DNA of 64,000 nucleotides, taken from assembly GCF_018446385.1 (NCBI RefSeq), contig NC_056003.1:21573198-21637197 (forward strand). Direction: 5' to 3'. Under the pieces are notes generated by a model that worked only from the letters and a program-made list of their open reading frames with translations, had not been told where the DNA came from and ran no database searches. The first letter of the stretch is position 1; each line of letters opens with the position of its first letter. The position numbers and the translations under genes were made by a program. Origin of the DNA: Zingiber officinale (taxonomy: Eukaryota; Streptophyta; Magnoliopsida; Zingiberales; Zingiberaceae). Below, in pieces: positions 24,020 through 39,000 of the stretch.

Positions 24020-27000
24020 TCATCCTGTGTACACCCTCAAGCGTGACGTTATAATCGTTCTGCATATCGGGCATCTGATCAAGCTCTCAGCGCAATCTCT
24101 GCAACACTGCAGCATCAATGGCGTTCGATCGATCAGATACGGGACTGTATATAGTAACACCAAAAAAACCTGCAGTACGGGACAGAGAGAGAGAGAGAGG
24201 GGCTCACTCACCATATGGCCACATCCAAAGGCCAAGTCTTTGGCATTGGTCAGGCAAACCGGGCAAGTCTGCAGCAGAAGAAAAAAAAATTCTTGAAATT
24301 TTCATCGAACGTATATATAATGCCTGCGAATCAGTCTGCATTACCTGGCTCTGGTCGTCATTGCTACTTTGCGCTGGGCTGCTGCTGCTTCTCTGCAACG
24401 TGCTGCTGCGTTCCGGCCGTCTGCTTTGCTGAGGCACGTACGACCTCTGTGTTTGTGCAGCCGGCAACGGAGGCGGCCTCGGCACGACTCTCTTGGCCTT
24501 CCCTGTCACTTGCCTTCGCCGGCCGGAGGAGGAACACGTATTTAGGATTATTATACAGCCCTAGGCTTCTTTATTTAAACAGAGTGCATGTTGTACCCGA
24601 GAATGCCGAGCTCCATGGTAGCTTTGTACTGGAGAGGGACCTCCATGAGAGCGGCGAGGGCGAAGGCTGCTTCCTTCTCCGCTGCGCTCGCGTTTCTCCC
24701 CATGATGGCGGTGAAGTTGACGAACTGCATCGCACGGCAGACAGTGAACGAACAGGGCGATCAATCGAGAAAGGATCAGGGGGATCCAGACTCGTTCAAT
24801 TTCCATGACCATACCTGAAAATTATCAAAATCGCGGGCGGGAAGCTTGTCGTCGAACTTCTTCATGTCGTCCCAAGGTCCGTCGCCGACGCCGACGAGCA
24901 CGATCGACAAGGGGTAGGCGCTGAAGCATTGAGAGAAGAGAACTCACGAGATTGAGCACCTCGACTCGACTACAGCTGAAAGTGACTGTGAAAACAGAGC
25001 ATACCTCGCCATCACAATCGAGTCGATAGTCTTCTTTTCTTGCGGACTGAGCTCGCCGTCGTCTGTGTCGACGCTGCGAGTGACCTTGAACGCAGACGCA
25101 GCGGTTCAAAGTTCAGAAAATATTGTGATCTGAAAAAACTAAGTGGAAATAAAGACGAACCTGGCCGTCTGCGATGATGAGCAAAACGTGGTATTGCCCA
25201 TGGTTTCTCTCGACAATGTCGACGGCTGCCTCCACGATCGGCGCGAAGGAAGTAGGCCCTTCGAGTAGTAATAGAGACTACAAATCATGCCTACTGATCG
25301 TGATCGATCATCATGGACAAAAGATGAATTGCAAACCTGCTAATCGTAGGTGAGGAACGATCTTCTTGTAGCAGGACAAAACTTCCTCAAATCCGTGGCA
25401 AGGCGAATTATCAGGATGAAAGCTGAACACATGTGTATCGTGAGTTGTCACTGCCATGATCAGAGAATAAGAAGAAGAAGAAGAAGGTGTATCATGGTGA
25501 TAGAACAGGAAAAACAAAACTTGCAGCAAAATCGAGAATAGAAATGAGAAGTATACTGTCGCCGAATCCGAAGCAAGGAATGAGGTTGTCGTCGTCGAAC
25601 GGAGCCAAAACCTTGCCAATTATAGTAATGGCTTGCTCGTAAGGGTTTGGCTGATCTCCGAGCTTGTGCAAGCTCTGACCTCTGAAAGAGTGCTTCCCTA
25701 CAAGAAAGGATGAATTTTCATCATAAAATTTGGAAATTTTAGCTGTGTAAATTCGATTGGATTCGACCAACCTGTCCATTCATTGCTTTTAGTGAAATCA
25801 ATCCCGACAATTAGATTTGATGACTCTAATCCAGCTTCTCTCAGGGCAGCTGTGACCTGCAGGGAAACACCTAGTGATTTTTAAGCTGTTGTTGGAAGTA
25901 TTGATATTAATCATCTAACTTAAGTTTTGATAAATAATAAATAAGTTAAATTAGATATTTTTTTTATGATCTAATATATTTATCGAGCGTGCAGGGATTA
26001 GCGGATCTAAAGAATCTGACACCAGGCTGAAATCCAACTAGGTCTGATGATATTGATATAGGTTGAGGGATAGAGAAGAAATTAGGGGGAGGAAGGAGGG
26101 CATTTCAGTCTTTTCGCAGGGTAGGACTTTAACGGTCTGTTTGGGAGGAGGTGAGGGAAGGGGAAGGAAGGGGAAATAAGGGGAAGGGAAACTTTGAACC
26201 TTGTTTGGGAAGGAGTGAGGAAAGGGAAGGAAAGGTAAGGAAGGGTAAGCTTTAACCTTCGTTACCCATGGAAAGAGAGATTTTCTTACACCCCGAATTG
26301 GGGTGTAAGGAAGGGGAAGGGAAAACCAAAAAAAATTTATTCCAATTTTATCCTTGTTCTTAATAGTTTAAGAAATACTCCAATTTCTAATCTTTCTATA
26401 TCGTCGGAGTCCAATTTCCTCGCCTTCTTCACAGCTCGCTTACTGCCAAAACATTAGAGGGGATCTGACACGTCTTCTAACTGAATTGAAAGGAGAAACT
26501 ATTTTTATCGTCAAAATTTAAGAGGATATCTACTATTTTTTAATTTTTTCATCAAAATTTAATAAGTTTTTAAATAATAAGAATTCTCGTTATCAACGTT
26601 ATCTTTCAAATTATTTTATTTAAGGTTTTTAAAATCATTATTTTCATTATTTCTCATTTAATTACTTGATTATCGATAATTCATTATTTTATTATGAATA
26701 ATATAAAAAGATTAATTTTTTATTAAAAATAACTAATTTAAATGATAATATAACAAATTAATTTTATTATTAAAAATATCTAATTTATATTTATAAAAAA
26801 ATATTAATATTATGAAAAATATCTAATTTAAAAAATGAGGATATTTTTATAACTTTATCTATTTAACCTTCATTCCCCTTCCTTTCCTCCCAAACAAAGT
26901 GACACATGTTACGTTAATGAACCTTCCCTTCCTCCCAAACAAGGAGAAGTTAAATACTTTACTTCCCCTCACTTCCCCTCCCTTCCCCTTCCGTTAATGA

Positions 27001-30000
27001 ACCTTCCCTCACTCCATCCAAACAGAGGGTAAAGGGGAAAAAGAGGCACTGTAGCAAAAGGAGGGTTCCGCCAGCTTCCACCACCAGGGGATCTCGTTCT
27101 TCCTCTCAAGCTCCTCGCCGCGCTGGCCGCCGGCCTCCACCTCTTCTCCTCTCCCTCTCCTCCTCCTCGCGTGTCGTCGTTACCGGACCGGCTACTGCCC
27201 CTCCCCTCTTCCTCACGCTCCGCTCTTCGCTGGCGCTCGCCACTGCTCCTTCTCCTTCTCCTCACGACGACCGCCTCTCCACTTCCTCCTTCTCTTCACA
27301 ACGTCGGCGTCGGACAAATTCGTCGCAACTCCCCTGAGCAGCCTTCTCCACGCCTCTACCATCGCGTCGTCTCCCTCGTCGCCTCCGGCCTAGCCGCAGC
27401 CACGCACGCTGTCGCCGAGCACCGCCTCCCACGGTCATCGCCGGGGCTCCTCTCTACACAGCGACCAGTGCAGTTCCTCCTCTCCGCATGCCTGACATCG
27501 GTGACAATGTCTACTGCCGAGCCACCATTGTATCCAGTAGCCCCGCTCCACTCCCTCTCCCTCCTTACCGGCGTCCGTCGCTCCGTCGACCAGGGCAGCG
27601 CAAAATCTGCTCTAAGCTGCAGCCGTCCCCCCCCCCACCGTCGCGCCTTCGATCCTCACGGTCATACATCGCCTACGCTGATTCGATATTCGATCCATGT
27701 TGACGTATGTTTTCAGCACTGATCAGACCCTCGGGCCATCGTTGTTCTGGCTCTGTGTCATGGTTGTGTTTCAGCCCTCGAGCCGTGGCTATGTTTCAGT
27801 CTTTGCCTCGTCCTCCATATGTGTTAAATCCTGGGTTGTGTGCAATATCTTGGCATGCATGCCGATATCATGTTTCGGCTTTCGTGTCATCAGTGGATCT
27901 CGGTCTGCGTGTCGATGTCTTATCCAGACCTGCGTGCCAATGTCTTATCCCGGCCTGCGTGCCGAGGTCGCATCCAGTTTCGCGCCACCGCGTTTGGCTC
28001 CGCGTCGTCAGATTCAGCTCCTCGTCCGGCGCATTCGTCTAAGCTTCCAGGTCACAACAACTCGAGCAGCGTCCCATCCGAGGACGCCCCCCTGGGGCAG
28101 GGTGCGTTTTCCGTACTCGCCCCTCATTTATTTCACTATTATATTATTAGTCTGTTACTTATATATTCGTCGGATCTGCCTCGAGCTTCGGGGTACCAGG
28201 GACCGGGAGGACCCGGTCGCTGGCTGCAAGTAGCGTGTTGACCAGAGGACTTCTGAAGACTTGGTCAACATAGAAGTCATCTCATCATACCCCCCCCTCC
28301 GAGACATCACTATTCGGTCAACATTCCATCCACCTCACCCCGCGGTCCATCTGACACAGATCCCAGATAGGATCATCTGAGGATCCGATAGTTGGTGCAA
28401 AATCTAGATAGGTTAAAGGACCGACTTGATATCTAGCTGGAAGTCGGGTTGAGTTCGCGAGGTCTAACAGTTGGCCGAAGTCCAGTTGGGTCTGCGGACC
28501 TGAGAACTGGTGAGAAAATCTGATGGGTCGAGAGCTAGTCAATAAACTATAAGTTGGTCAGTGAAAGTAAGTCACTGGAGGAGAGAGTTCCGGTGAGGAC
28601 AAGTTCAAGTTTGAACTTTAGGTGCTGGTCAAGTTTAGGTCAATTTGGAATACCTAATTTGAGATCATAACTAGTTTCTAGTCTTGAAGAGATAGAAACT
28701 CATTAATACTCTTATTTTATATTTGTGTTAATCTCATATTACAGGGTATACTTTGTTTCTAGACTAATACATTTTGTAGGAGTAAAAAAGTATTAAAATC
28801 CTCGAATGAACAGTGCTCGAGATGCCTCTTAGTGATTGGAGGCGTCCTAGAGCAAAAGGCGTTGAGGCACCTCTTGGTAGTTAGAGGCACCCTGGATTGA
28901 GGGTTGGAGGCACTTCAGAGGTGTTGGAGGTGCCCTTGCGCTGGATAAAAGCATCGCAGAGAGCGAGATAAGCTTGGCGCTTGGAGGCACCTTCCAAGGA
29001 TAAAATTCGCAAAAAGCAGATTTTATCGATTCCGAAGATAAGGGAATGAGGCTTGATATTGGAGGCACCCTGGAGGATATTGGAGGCGCCCTCAACAGTT
29101 AATAAAAGAAGGCTTGGAGTAGCACTTCAAACATTATAATATTCAAGTGTTCTACAACTCCTCCACTGCTTCAAAGAAGTCTTTCCACCGTCGAACTATT
29201 TTTCAAGTCATCCGACCATCTCCGTTAAACTGATTGCAACACACGAGCGAGCACGACCATAAAGTTGGTAAAATTTAATTAAGGGTTGCTTTTAAAAGGG
29301 AAGTATAGGTTGTTACACTGTCCCTATCTTTGTATTTGATTACCTCTTTCGACGGTTCCAGAAGAGACGTTTAGTGGATTATTCGTCAATAGATCCGCAG
29401 GACCTGGGTCTTAGAGTAGGAGTTGTCGAAGGCTCCGAATCAAGTAAAACTGATCGAGTTTTTCCTTGTGTTCTTTTCAGTTTAAACTTTCCGTAGTGAT
29501 TTTATTTTAACTTTTTAAAATAACTCTGTTTTCAAAAACACGTGATTCACCTCCCCTCACATGCTCACAATCCAACAGGGTATCAGAGGCAAGTTAGCTC
29601 TGAATTGATGCAACCACCGATCGAGTAGGGGGTTCATCGATTTTCCAGTTTCTCTCATTTAATTATAATTGTAACTTTTTCCCACACTACTTACCCTAAG
29701 ACCAAGTCTTGGTATTACTAGCAGCCCGGTGCACGAAGCTCCCACCATGCGGGATACCGGGAAAGGATCCATTGTACGCAACCTTACCCTGCTTTTTGCA
29801 AGAGGCTGTTTCTAGGATTCGAACTCGTGACCTTTTGGTCACATGGAAACAACTTTACCGTTGCGCCAAGGCTCCCCTTCACCAAGTCTTGGTATCTATT
29901 TTAAATTTTATTTTTCAGTAAACCAATGAACCAAACTGAGGGATCCAACATCGTTCATCCCCTGCTATTCAATTGAGACGACTTCTCCTACTAGAAGAAA

Positions 30001-33000
30001 TAATGGAAGTATATTTGAAAACTAACTTCTACCAGTGGTTCAGTATAACAAAAGGATACAAGGTGCTAATCGGCCACAACACCGGGATTCTAATTGATTC
30101 GAAAAATTAAAATTCGGAGATGAAGAAGAAAGCCCAAATAGACTTCAAGGCCCTCAACACAATCTAGTTCGAACTCACGGAGGAGGAACTAAACCACATC
30201 GGCCCACAGGAAAATGCAAAGAAGTTGTGGGGAAAGCTCAGAGAACTACACGAAGGTACCAACGATGCAAAGGTAAATAAAAGATATTTGTTTTAAAATA
30301 GGTTATTTAATATCAAAATGTAGGAAGGAGAGATTGCAAGTAAGTTGCACATGAGGATCAAGGACATCCTCAACGGACTTTACACGATCAACCACCAGAT
30401 AGAGAATTGAGATCTTATAAGGTACGCCATAAACACATTCCCTCTAAATACATTATGGGCATCCATCGTGGATATCTATAAAATTTCAAAGAATCTTTAA
30501 AATTTTAAATTAGATGAATTATTCTATGAACTACAGTTGCACGAACAAACTAACGCCAAACCCGCCGAGAAAATTATTGCTCTTTTTGCAGGATTGTCCA
30601 AAAAAAAAGTCAAAACTAAACCAGAACTAGAAGTTGAATCTAACCCAGACTCAAACGATGAAGAGTATCTAGTGAATCTGGTAATAAAAATATTCACTAG
30701 GAAAAAGGAGTTCACCAAAAGGGACCTGCAGAAGATCAATCCCACCTCCAACAACAACAAGGTGAATGTCACGTGCTTTGGATGCAACAAAAAGGGACAC
30801 TACAAGCATGATTGCTCGAATCTCAAAAATAAGAAATCCCTCAAGGCAACTTGGGATGAGTCGTCATCGAAAGAATCGGACAATGACCGATCGAAGCACA
30901 CCAACTACCTCGCATTGATGGTATCTGGACCAGAATCAAAAAGCAAATCGGAAGACAGATCTGAACCCGAATTGAGCCACAAGCCTGTTCTCATTTTTGA
31001 AGGTATTGGTGCAATATTCCCTAGGTTAAGGTTGACCTGGTTGACTAAGCTTGAGATGGCTCAAGCTTGAGTTTCGATGTTTGACAATACATGGAGACTG
31101 ATAATACATGGAGATTGCAGATGCAATTGTTCATTTGGGGAAATTATTGGCTAAATTCTCCTCTAGTCAAGGTTGGCCAGTTAGATGTGAAGAAGAGTCA
31201 AGTAGGTCAAGACTGACTGGATAATTGACTGAGAAGTCTTGGTGAGTGAAGCCAGGCAGTTGAAAAATTCTGGTGAGTGAAGCCAGCCAGGTGAAAGACC
31301 TAGTGAGTGAAGCTAGGAAGAGGAGAAGTCTTGGTGAGTGAAACCAGACAGATGAGAAGTCCTGGTGAGTGAAGCCAGATAGTTGGAAAATCCTGGTGAG
31401 TAAAGTTAGGTAAAAGACCTAGTGTGTAAAGCTAGGCAAAGGAGAAGTCCTGATGAGTGAAGCTAGACAGAGGAGAAGTCCTGATGAGTGAAGCCAGGCA
31501 GATGAGAAGTCCTGGTGAGTGAAACCAGACAGATGGAAAATCCTGGTGAGTGAAGCCAAGTAAAAGACCTAGTGAGTGCAGCTAGGTGAAAGTCCTGCTG
31601 AGTGAAGCCAGGTAGATGAGAAACCCTAGTGAGTGAAGCTAGGTGAAAGTCCTGCTGAGTGAAGCCAGGCAGATGGGAAACCTTAGTGAGTGAAGTTAGG
31701 TGAAAGTCCTAGTGAGTGAAGCTAGGCAGATGGAAAGTCCTAGTGAGTGAAGCTAGGCAGAAGGGAAGTCCTGGTGAGTGAAGCCAGACACCGGAGATCC
31801 AGGCGGGTCAAGGTTGACCGGACACCTGGTATTGAGAAGTCCAAGTAGGTTAAAGGGTTGACCAGATACTTGGCACAAGGAGAAAAGTCCAAGTGGGTCA
31901 AAGGGATTGACCAAACACTTGGTGAGGAAGTCCTAGCAAATCGAGGGTAACCGGATGCTAGGCATGATGTCCCAACAGATCATGGTTGACTAGATGTTGG
32001 GTTTTAGGGGCTTGGGACTTGATTAGGGCAAATCATGTTGGATCAATCGATCAACCGATCGATTGACTCATGCCCAATCGATCGGTTGATCGATTGGGGA
32101 GAATCGCCGCGAGCACAGAGACCCTCCTAATCGATCACCCAATCGATTGGGAGCCTCCAATCGATCGAGTGATCGATTGGGAGCCTCCAATCGATCGAGT
32201 GATCGATTGGGAAGCTTGAATCGCGCGAGGGTTAGTGAATCGATCGGGTAATCGATTCAAGCGAGTTCCAGAGAGCACAGAGGCGCTCTGGATCGATCGA
32301 TCCAAAGCCTCCCAAATCAATTGAGAGTAATTCAATTGATTGAAATCTGACCGTTGGCGCAGGTTATATTCGTTGGCGAGCGTTCTTCTCCACACGGCTT
32401 ACACGACTACAGTTGCGATTCTTCTCCGACCTTCATAGCGCTTTCTCTACTACTTACCGCCAGTTCTTGAAGCTTCTTGGAGCAAGGTGTTCTTACATTT
32501 CCAAGGTCAAGAGGCGTTCCAAACAAGAAGGGGAAGCTAGCTAGGGTTTACTGTGTAAAATCTTGTAAGGTTTACTTGTATTTAGCTTCTTCTTTTCTTC
32601 TTGTTGTTGTGTGAATTTGTACGAGATTTCTCCACCTTCGTCTGCGACCGAGAAGGAGTGTTTTCATAGTGGAGAGTGTGTGTCGTGTGTGGATCCTTGG
32701 ATTAGTCACCTCTTCTTGAGGTGGATACCAAATAAATCCTTGTGTTAGCGTTATATTTTTGTTTCTTGTATTTTCCACTGTCTATCATCACCAAGAAGCA
32801 AGACGACGAGCTATTCACCCCCCTCCTCTAGCATATTTCGACCCTAACAGAAGGTTCCGACGAGATATAATCTATTTTAAGTAAAAAGTTGTTTTTTAAA
32901 TACTTGCATGTTTACATAGGAAATTGACTATTTCTGAAAATCAAATAAATAAACTAAGTATAGAAAATAAAACACTTATCGAACAACTAAAATTAACCTC

Positions 33001-36000
33001 AATAATTAAGCCGATTTAAGCTGGAACCCCAACACAAGTTTTAAAACTTGAGGAGGACAATTCTAAATTGAAAGGTGAAATAGTTGAACTAAAATAACTT
33101 CTAGGAAAATTTACAACTAGATTCAAACACCTTGATATGATACTTGGATCACAAAGAGCTGTGTATAATAAGTTCGAACTCGGATACAAGTCCAGCTTGA
33201 CTAATAAGACTTTTATATCTCTAGTTATCCAAAATAAAAAATCAAACCCAAGTCTGGGTTCCGAAAGTATGTCTAACTATGCAAGTAGGACCAAATCAAT
33301 ATTATGTAACTAAGAATCAGATAAATTATATAAAATAAGAAATTAAATAATCTAAACCCAAACTTAAATTAACTAAACCAAACTTGGGCCACAAGTCCAA
33401 AATAAAACCAAAAACTAACTACAATCAAGTATTTTATAATTATAAAACAAATAAACATAACTAAAAAATCAAAACAAAATACAAAAGCAACAATTTAGGG
33501 GGAGGCGCGAGAATAACTAGCACTTCATGAACCTAGTCTACTTGGTCGGGTAGTTCCCAGATAATTTGATCTTTGACCAACATATTATCAGGGTGGGGTG
33601 AGATGATAGTATGTTAATGAAACTCTATCTAGGGAGTCAAGTAGGGTAAGACGTGCCCTACTTGGTCTACTTAGCTAAGTGAAACTAACTGAAACTCCCT
33701 CACCACATCCTAAACTAGTTAAATCAAGATTTATCAATAGAAAAATTAAATGTCTAATTTCTTAAAAAGACTTTGTTTAGAATGATCGTTGCTCCAATAC
33801 CGAAGAAGACACTTGTGCATCGCCACAGATTGGAAGCCGATTTTTGAAATATGTATTTAATTGATTGACGGTTAAACCTGAATCTAACACAAAGTCAAAC
33901 TATCTTCAAATAAAAATCAACTAAATCATCTTACAAAACTATAGGAATACCTTAGTTGATAAATTAAACTGGGTAAGATGATTAAGAACCCAAAATTTAA
34001 TTATAAATATTAATTAAATGTTAATTAAATTAAACCCTAAATATTAATCCACTTAAACTTTAAAATAAAGTTAATTAAACACTAAAAATTAAATTTAAAC
34101 TTAAAATTAAAATAGAATTAAACGTAAATTTAATTAACGTCTTACATTAAAATTCTTTAAAAAAATATTTTAAATTTTTTAAAAAAATTTATGTTAAAAA
34201 TATTTTAAATAGCTTATAAAAATTAATTTTTTTTAAAAATCATTTAAAAATATTTTTAGAATTATTTTTAAAAAATATTTTAAAAATTGTCTTAAAAAAA
34301 TTAAAAATCTTTTCAAAATTATTTTAAAAATATTTTTTTAAAAAAAAATAAATAAAAAATATTTTTTAAAAAATCTTTTAAATAATTAAAAAAATTATTA
34401 TCTTAAAAACTTAGTTGAAATTTAAACACTTAGTTAAAACCTAAAGGCTTAATTAAAACTTAAACTTAAATTACATTAATTAATTTAAACCTAAGTATTA
34501 ATTAAACAATTAATTTAATTAATTAAAATTTAATTAACTTAAACTTGAAACCAAATTAAATAATTAATAAGCAAACAATTAAAATTAATTGAATTAAACT
34601 CAAAATATTAATCTGACCTTAATTGATAATTTAGAATCATCTCAATTGAAAAATTAATTTTATTAACACCTTAATTTAATTTAACTTAATTAAAATTAAA
34701 CTTTAAACTAATTTAATTTAAATCAATCAAATTACCAATCAATTAACTTAAATCTCAATTAATAATTAAGTATTAGTAATCCAGACAAATGATTAATTTA
34801 ATTATTCTAAAAATTAATTAATTAATTCATCCTTAAATTAATTACAATGCAATCTTTAATTTAACCTAAATCAAAATATAATTAAACTTAACTTAATACA
34901 ATTAAAATTTAAATAATAGTTAATCAATATTGATAATAAACAATTCAATTTAGGTTCAAGTAAACTATCAATCCAAACATAAACTATTAAATACACTTAA
35001 TTTGAATTTAAAATTTTGAACTGAACTTATCTTTAACCTAGTAAAACATTAGTAACTAATTGATTCATTTAGTCTAAAAATTAATTAACTTAATCCTAGA
35101 ATAGTTTTCTTAGAATAATTTATTAACAATTAATTTAAACAATCTTAAATTAATCAAACTTAACTTATGGTTTTTTAAAGTTACATATTTTTTGAAAATC
35201 AGTATTTCAATATTAAATCCCTTAAATAATTATATAAATTAAGCTCCTTGATAACTATAGATGTTAGGTTAAGAAGAAGTGTCAACTTAAGGGAGAGGAC
35301 GGATAAAAACTTAGAATTTTTTTTTTAAACTCTTGAAAAATATTTTGAAAATATTTTCAAAACTATTTTGTTTGATCTTTTTTAAAAAATATTTTGAAAG
35401 TCACTTTATAACTTTGAAAATTGTTTCTAGAATTACTTTGAAAAATCTTCTAAAAATACTTTAGAAATTACTCCTTGAAAATCCTTTCAAAAATTAAGTT
35501 TTATAAAATCTCATTTCACAATGTTTTGAAAATTACTTTTGAAAAGTGTTTGAAATTTGCTTTGAAAAATTAACTTTAAAAATTTGCTCTGAAAATTAAA
35601 CTTTAAAAGATTACTTTGTAATACCACCTTGAAAATTATTTTGATTTTTTTTTTAAAAAGTGTTTTGAAATTTATCTTGAAAAATAAAACTTTTTGAAAA
35701 TTTAATTGGTAACTTAATTTTTTTTTTACTTATAAATTTCACTTAAAATTGTTCTTTAAACTTGTTTTAAAGAAAATATTTACTTAGATTTTTTTTTTCA
35801 AATCTTTACATAATTTATTTACTTAAGAATTACGTTTATCTCAAATTGTTGAAAAATGCACACTTACACAACATTTTAAAAATAATTTACTTAGTAACTC
35901 TTTGAACAAAAATCTATACTTAAAAATATTTTGAAATCTTCACTTAAATGGTTTTGCTTAAAAATACTTTGAAAGTACTATTATTTTAGAAAATCACTTG

Positions 36001-39000
36001 CAAATCCATGAATAGAAAAATCTTCTCTCTTGCAAAAATTATTGTTCATCAATTTTTTTTTACAAATGAGTTTAATATTCTTACAATCTCTTTTTAAAAT
36101 TCTAACTCTCCCTAACTCTGATTCATATGATTTATTTATTTCCTTGCATATTTTTTTTAATGAATGTCAAAAGAGAAGAGTAGGGTTAAGTTAGAACAAA
36201 TTATGTAGAATATCAAGTTGATAAGAAGTAGAGTTAAGTTGGAACAAATTATGTAGAAGATTAAGTTGATAAACTCAAACCTAACTCTACAATTCAAAAT
36301 GATCAAGAAATAAATACGAATTCAAAATCTAAAATTCTTAGATCATTCTTGCATTCACTTCTTTTATTTTATTTTCCATAACTTTAACTAAGTTGTCATT
36401 ACATCAAAAATGAGGAAATTGTTGGTGCAATATGCACTAACGGTCTAACTCAAATTTTGATGAATGACAAGTGAATTAAATTAGGTATTTTTTATGATCT
36501 AATGCACTTACCGAGTGTGCAAGGATTAACAGGTCTAGGAGATCAGACATCAGGCTGAAATCCAACTATGTCTGAGGACCCGATAGTTAGTGCAAAGCCA
36601 GATAGGTCAAAGGACATACTTGATATCTGGCAGGAAGTTCGGCTGGATCTGCGGGGCCTGACAACTAGTTGAACTCTAGTTGGGTCTGCAGACCTGACAA
36701 CTAGCAAGAAGACCTGATAATTGAGAGACTAGTCAATAGACTACAAGTTGGTAAGTGAAGGTAAGTCACTGGAGGAGAGAGTTCTAGTAAGGATGAGTCC
36801 AAGTTTGGACTTTAGGCGATGGTCCAGGTTAGCTCTATTTAAGATACCTAAATTGAGACCATGACTAGTTTCTGATCTTGGAAAGATATAAACTAATTAA
36901 TACTCCTATTTTATATTTGTGGTAATCCCATTTTACAAGGTATACTTTGTTTCTGGACTAATACATTTTGCAAGGGTGAACAAGTATATATAAAAAAAGT
37001 AGATCCACTACCTTAGCGGCCCCCCTAGTGTCGGCCCCACAGATATGGAGAGAGGTATATACAGGTACACAAGTCATAGGCGCATGGTGTGGTAAACCCC
37101 AGGTCGTCAGTTTATGAGAATCAACCCCTAACCATTACGCTAGAAATGCTATGCGCCCACCGTCTACGCTACGCCCCGGGGCTCAAGTATAAAAAGCTTC
37201 GGATGAACAATGCTCAAGGCGCCTCCTAGCGATTGGAGGCACCCCGGAGCAAAAGGCGATAAGGCACCTCCTGGCGGTTAGAGGCACCCTAGATCGAGGG
37301 TTGGAGGTGCTTCAGAGGTGTTGGAGGCGCCCTCGTGTAGGATAAGAACATCGCAGAGAGCGGGATAAGCTTAGAGCTTGGAGGCGCCTCGAAGGTGGTT
37401 GGAGGCACCTTCCAAGGGATAGAATTCGCAAAAAGCGGATTTTATCAACTCTGAAGATAAGGGGATGATGCTTGATGTTGGAGGCACCTTCAATCGTCAA
37501 TAAAAGAAGGCTTGGAGCAGCTCTTCAAACATTATCATATTCAAGTGTTCTACAAATCCTCTACTGCTTTAAAGAACTCTTTCTGCCACCGAATTACTTT
37601 ATCGAGTCATCCAACCATCTTTGGCAAACCGATAGTGATATGGATATTGTTGGGGGGGGGGGGCATAGGAGGGAATTAAAGATAAATAGGGGGGTATTTT
37701 CGCCCTTTTACTGTGAGGGCATTAAGAGGGGAGGAGGGGTTCGTGTTCGAAGGAGGAGCTTCTCCGCCGCCATCCTCGCGCAAGAGCCAACACCACCTCC
37801 TCTCCTTCACACCGCCACCGACACATCCTTCTCCTTCCTCACCGGCAAGCCACCACTCCCTCTATCTCTCTCTCGCTCGCTCCATGCTCTGCTATGAGGG
37901 GCGAGGATCGCCAACAGGAAGAAAAGGGGCAAGCTTGGGGGTTCTGCCGCCGCCACCAGGGACCGAAGCAGAGGCTTCTGCTCTTGTCACCGTCGCCGGA
38001 GAGATCTGTCGGCGACACCCATCTTTGGGTCATTTCCTCTGCTTTCCCTCTCTGCTGCTTCCTTTCTTCTCCGACCCCGATGCCTCCCGTTGCCGCTGCC
38101 AGCGCCTCACGACGCCACCGTTGCTGCCAGCGACTGTGGACGCCGTCGCCGACACCTCTCACACCCGCAACAGGCCACTATCGCCGCTCCTTTCCCTTTT
38201 CTTGTATGCACGTTGGCGCCTTAAGCACAGGGACGCACGGTACGCCGCTGCCGGTGCCTCCAGCGGCCGTCGCCTCTCGCGAGCGTCGCCGCCCCCTCCA
38301 GCGGGGGTTGTCGCAGCCTTCAGCGGCCACTGCTGTAGCTTCCATGTCGACGTACGATTTCGGCGCTGATTTGGTGCTCGAGTCACCGCTGATCCTGCCT
38401 TTCGACCGCTGCTATCACATTCTGCCCCATGATCTATGTTATGCTTTGTGTGTTATGTTTCGGCCATCGAGCCGTTTTGTTTCACTATTCGCACCGTTAT
38501 TATGCTTGCTGCACCGAGTTCCATGTCGTCGCCCCCAGATCCGGCTCCTCAGCTGACTCACACTCGTCTGCCCGGCACGGTCTCGACGACTCGATCAGCA
38601 TCGCGACCAGCTCACCGACCCATCCGAGGGCGCCTCCCAGGGCCAGGGTACGTCATCGTACTCGTCCTACCTTTACTTCATTGTTCTGCTATTATTTGAT
38701 TGCTTATATATTTGTGGGACCAGCCTCTAGCATCGGGGTACCATAGACCGGGGCGACCCGGTCGCTGGCTGCAGGTAGCATTGGCCGGAGGTCTTCTGAT
38801 GACTTGGTCAACACAGGAGAAAGACCACCATCCAGGTCATGGAGATACTGTCAACATTCCAGACATGTCATTCCGGAAGGTTCGTCTTCTCAGATTCTCG
38901 ACAGGATCAAATTGGCATCGTTTGTGGGAACACACCTGATCTGGAACATGAAGATGGACGATGCCGAAAAATTCTGCTATCCTCATGACCTTGGTAGGTT

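Noticed and set aside
24204-24818. Plus-strand ORFs up to 197 aa across the RGLG 3' exons
   Set aside because: They run antisense to well-supported exons and through introns, with no domain of their own.
29716-29880. tRNA gene suggested by A and B boxes
   Set aside because: The rest matches an Au SINE with a 15-bp target duplication; no complete tRNA cloverleaf.
37713-38746. ORFs up to 220 aa in the 5' LTR of the array-rich element
   Set aside because: Present also in the 3' LTR copy with frame-changing differences; no protein family recognised; LTRs do not normally code.
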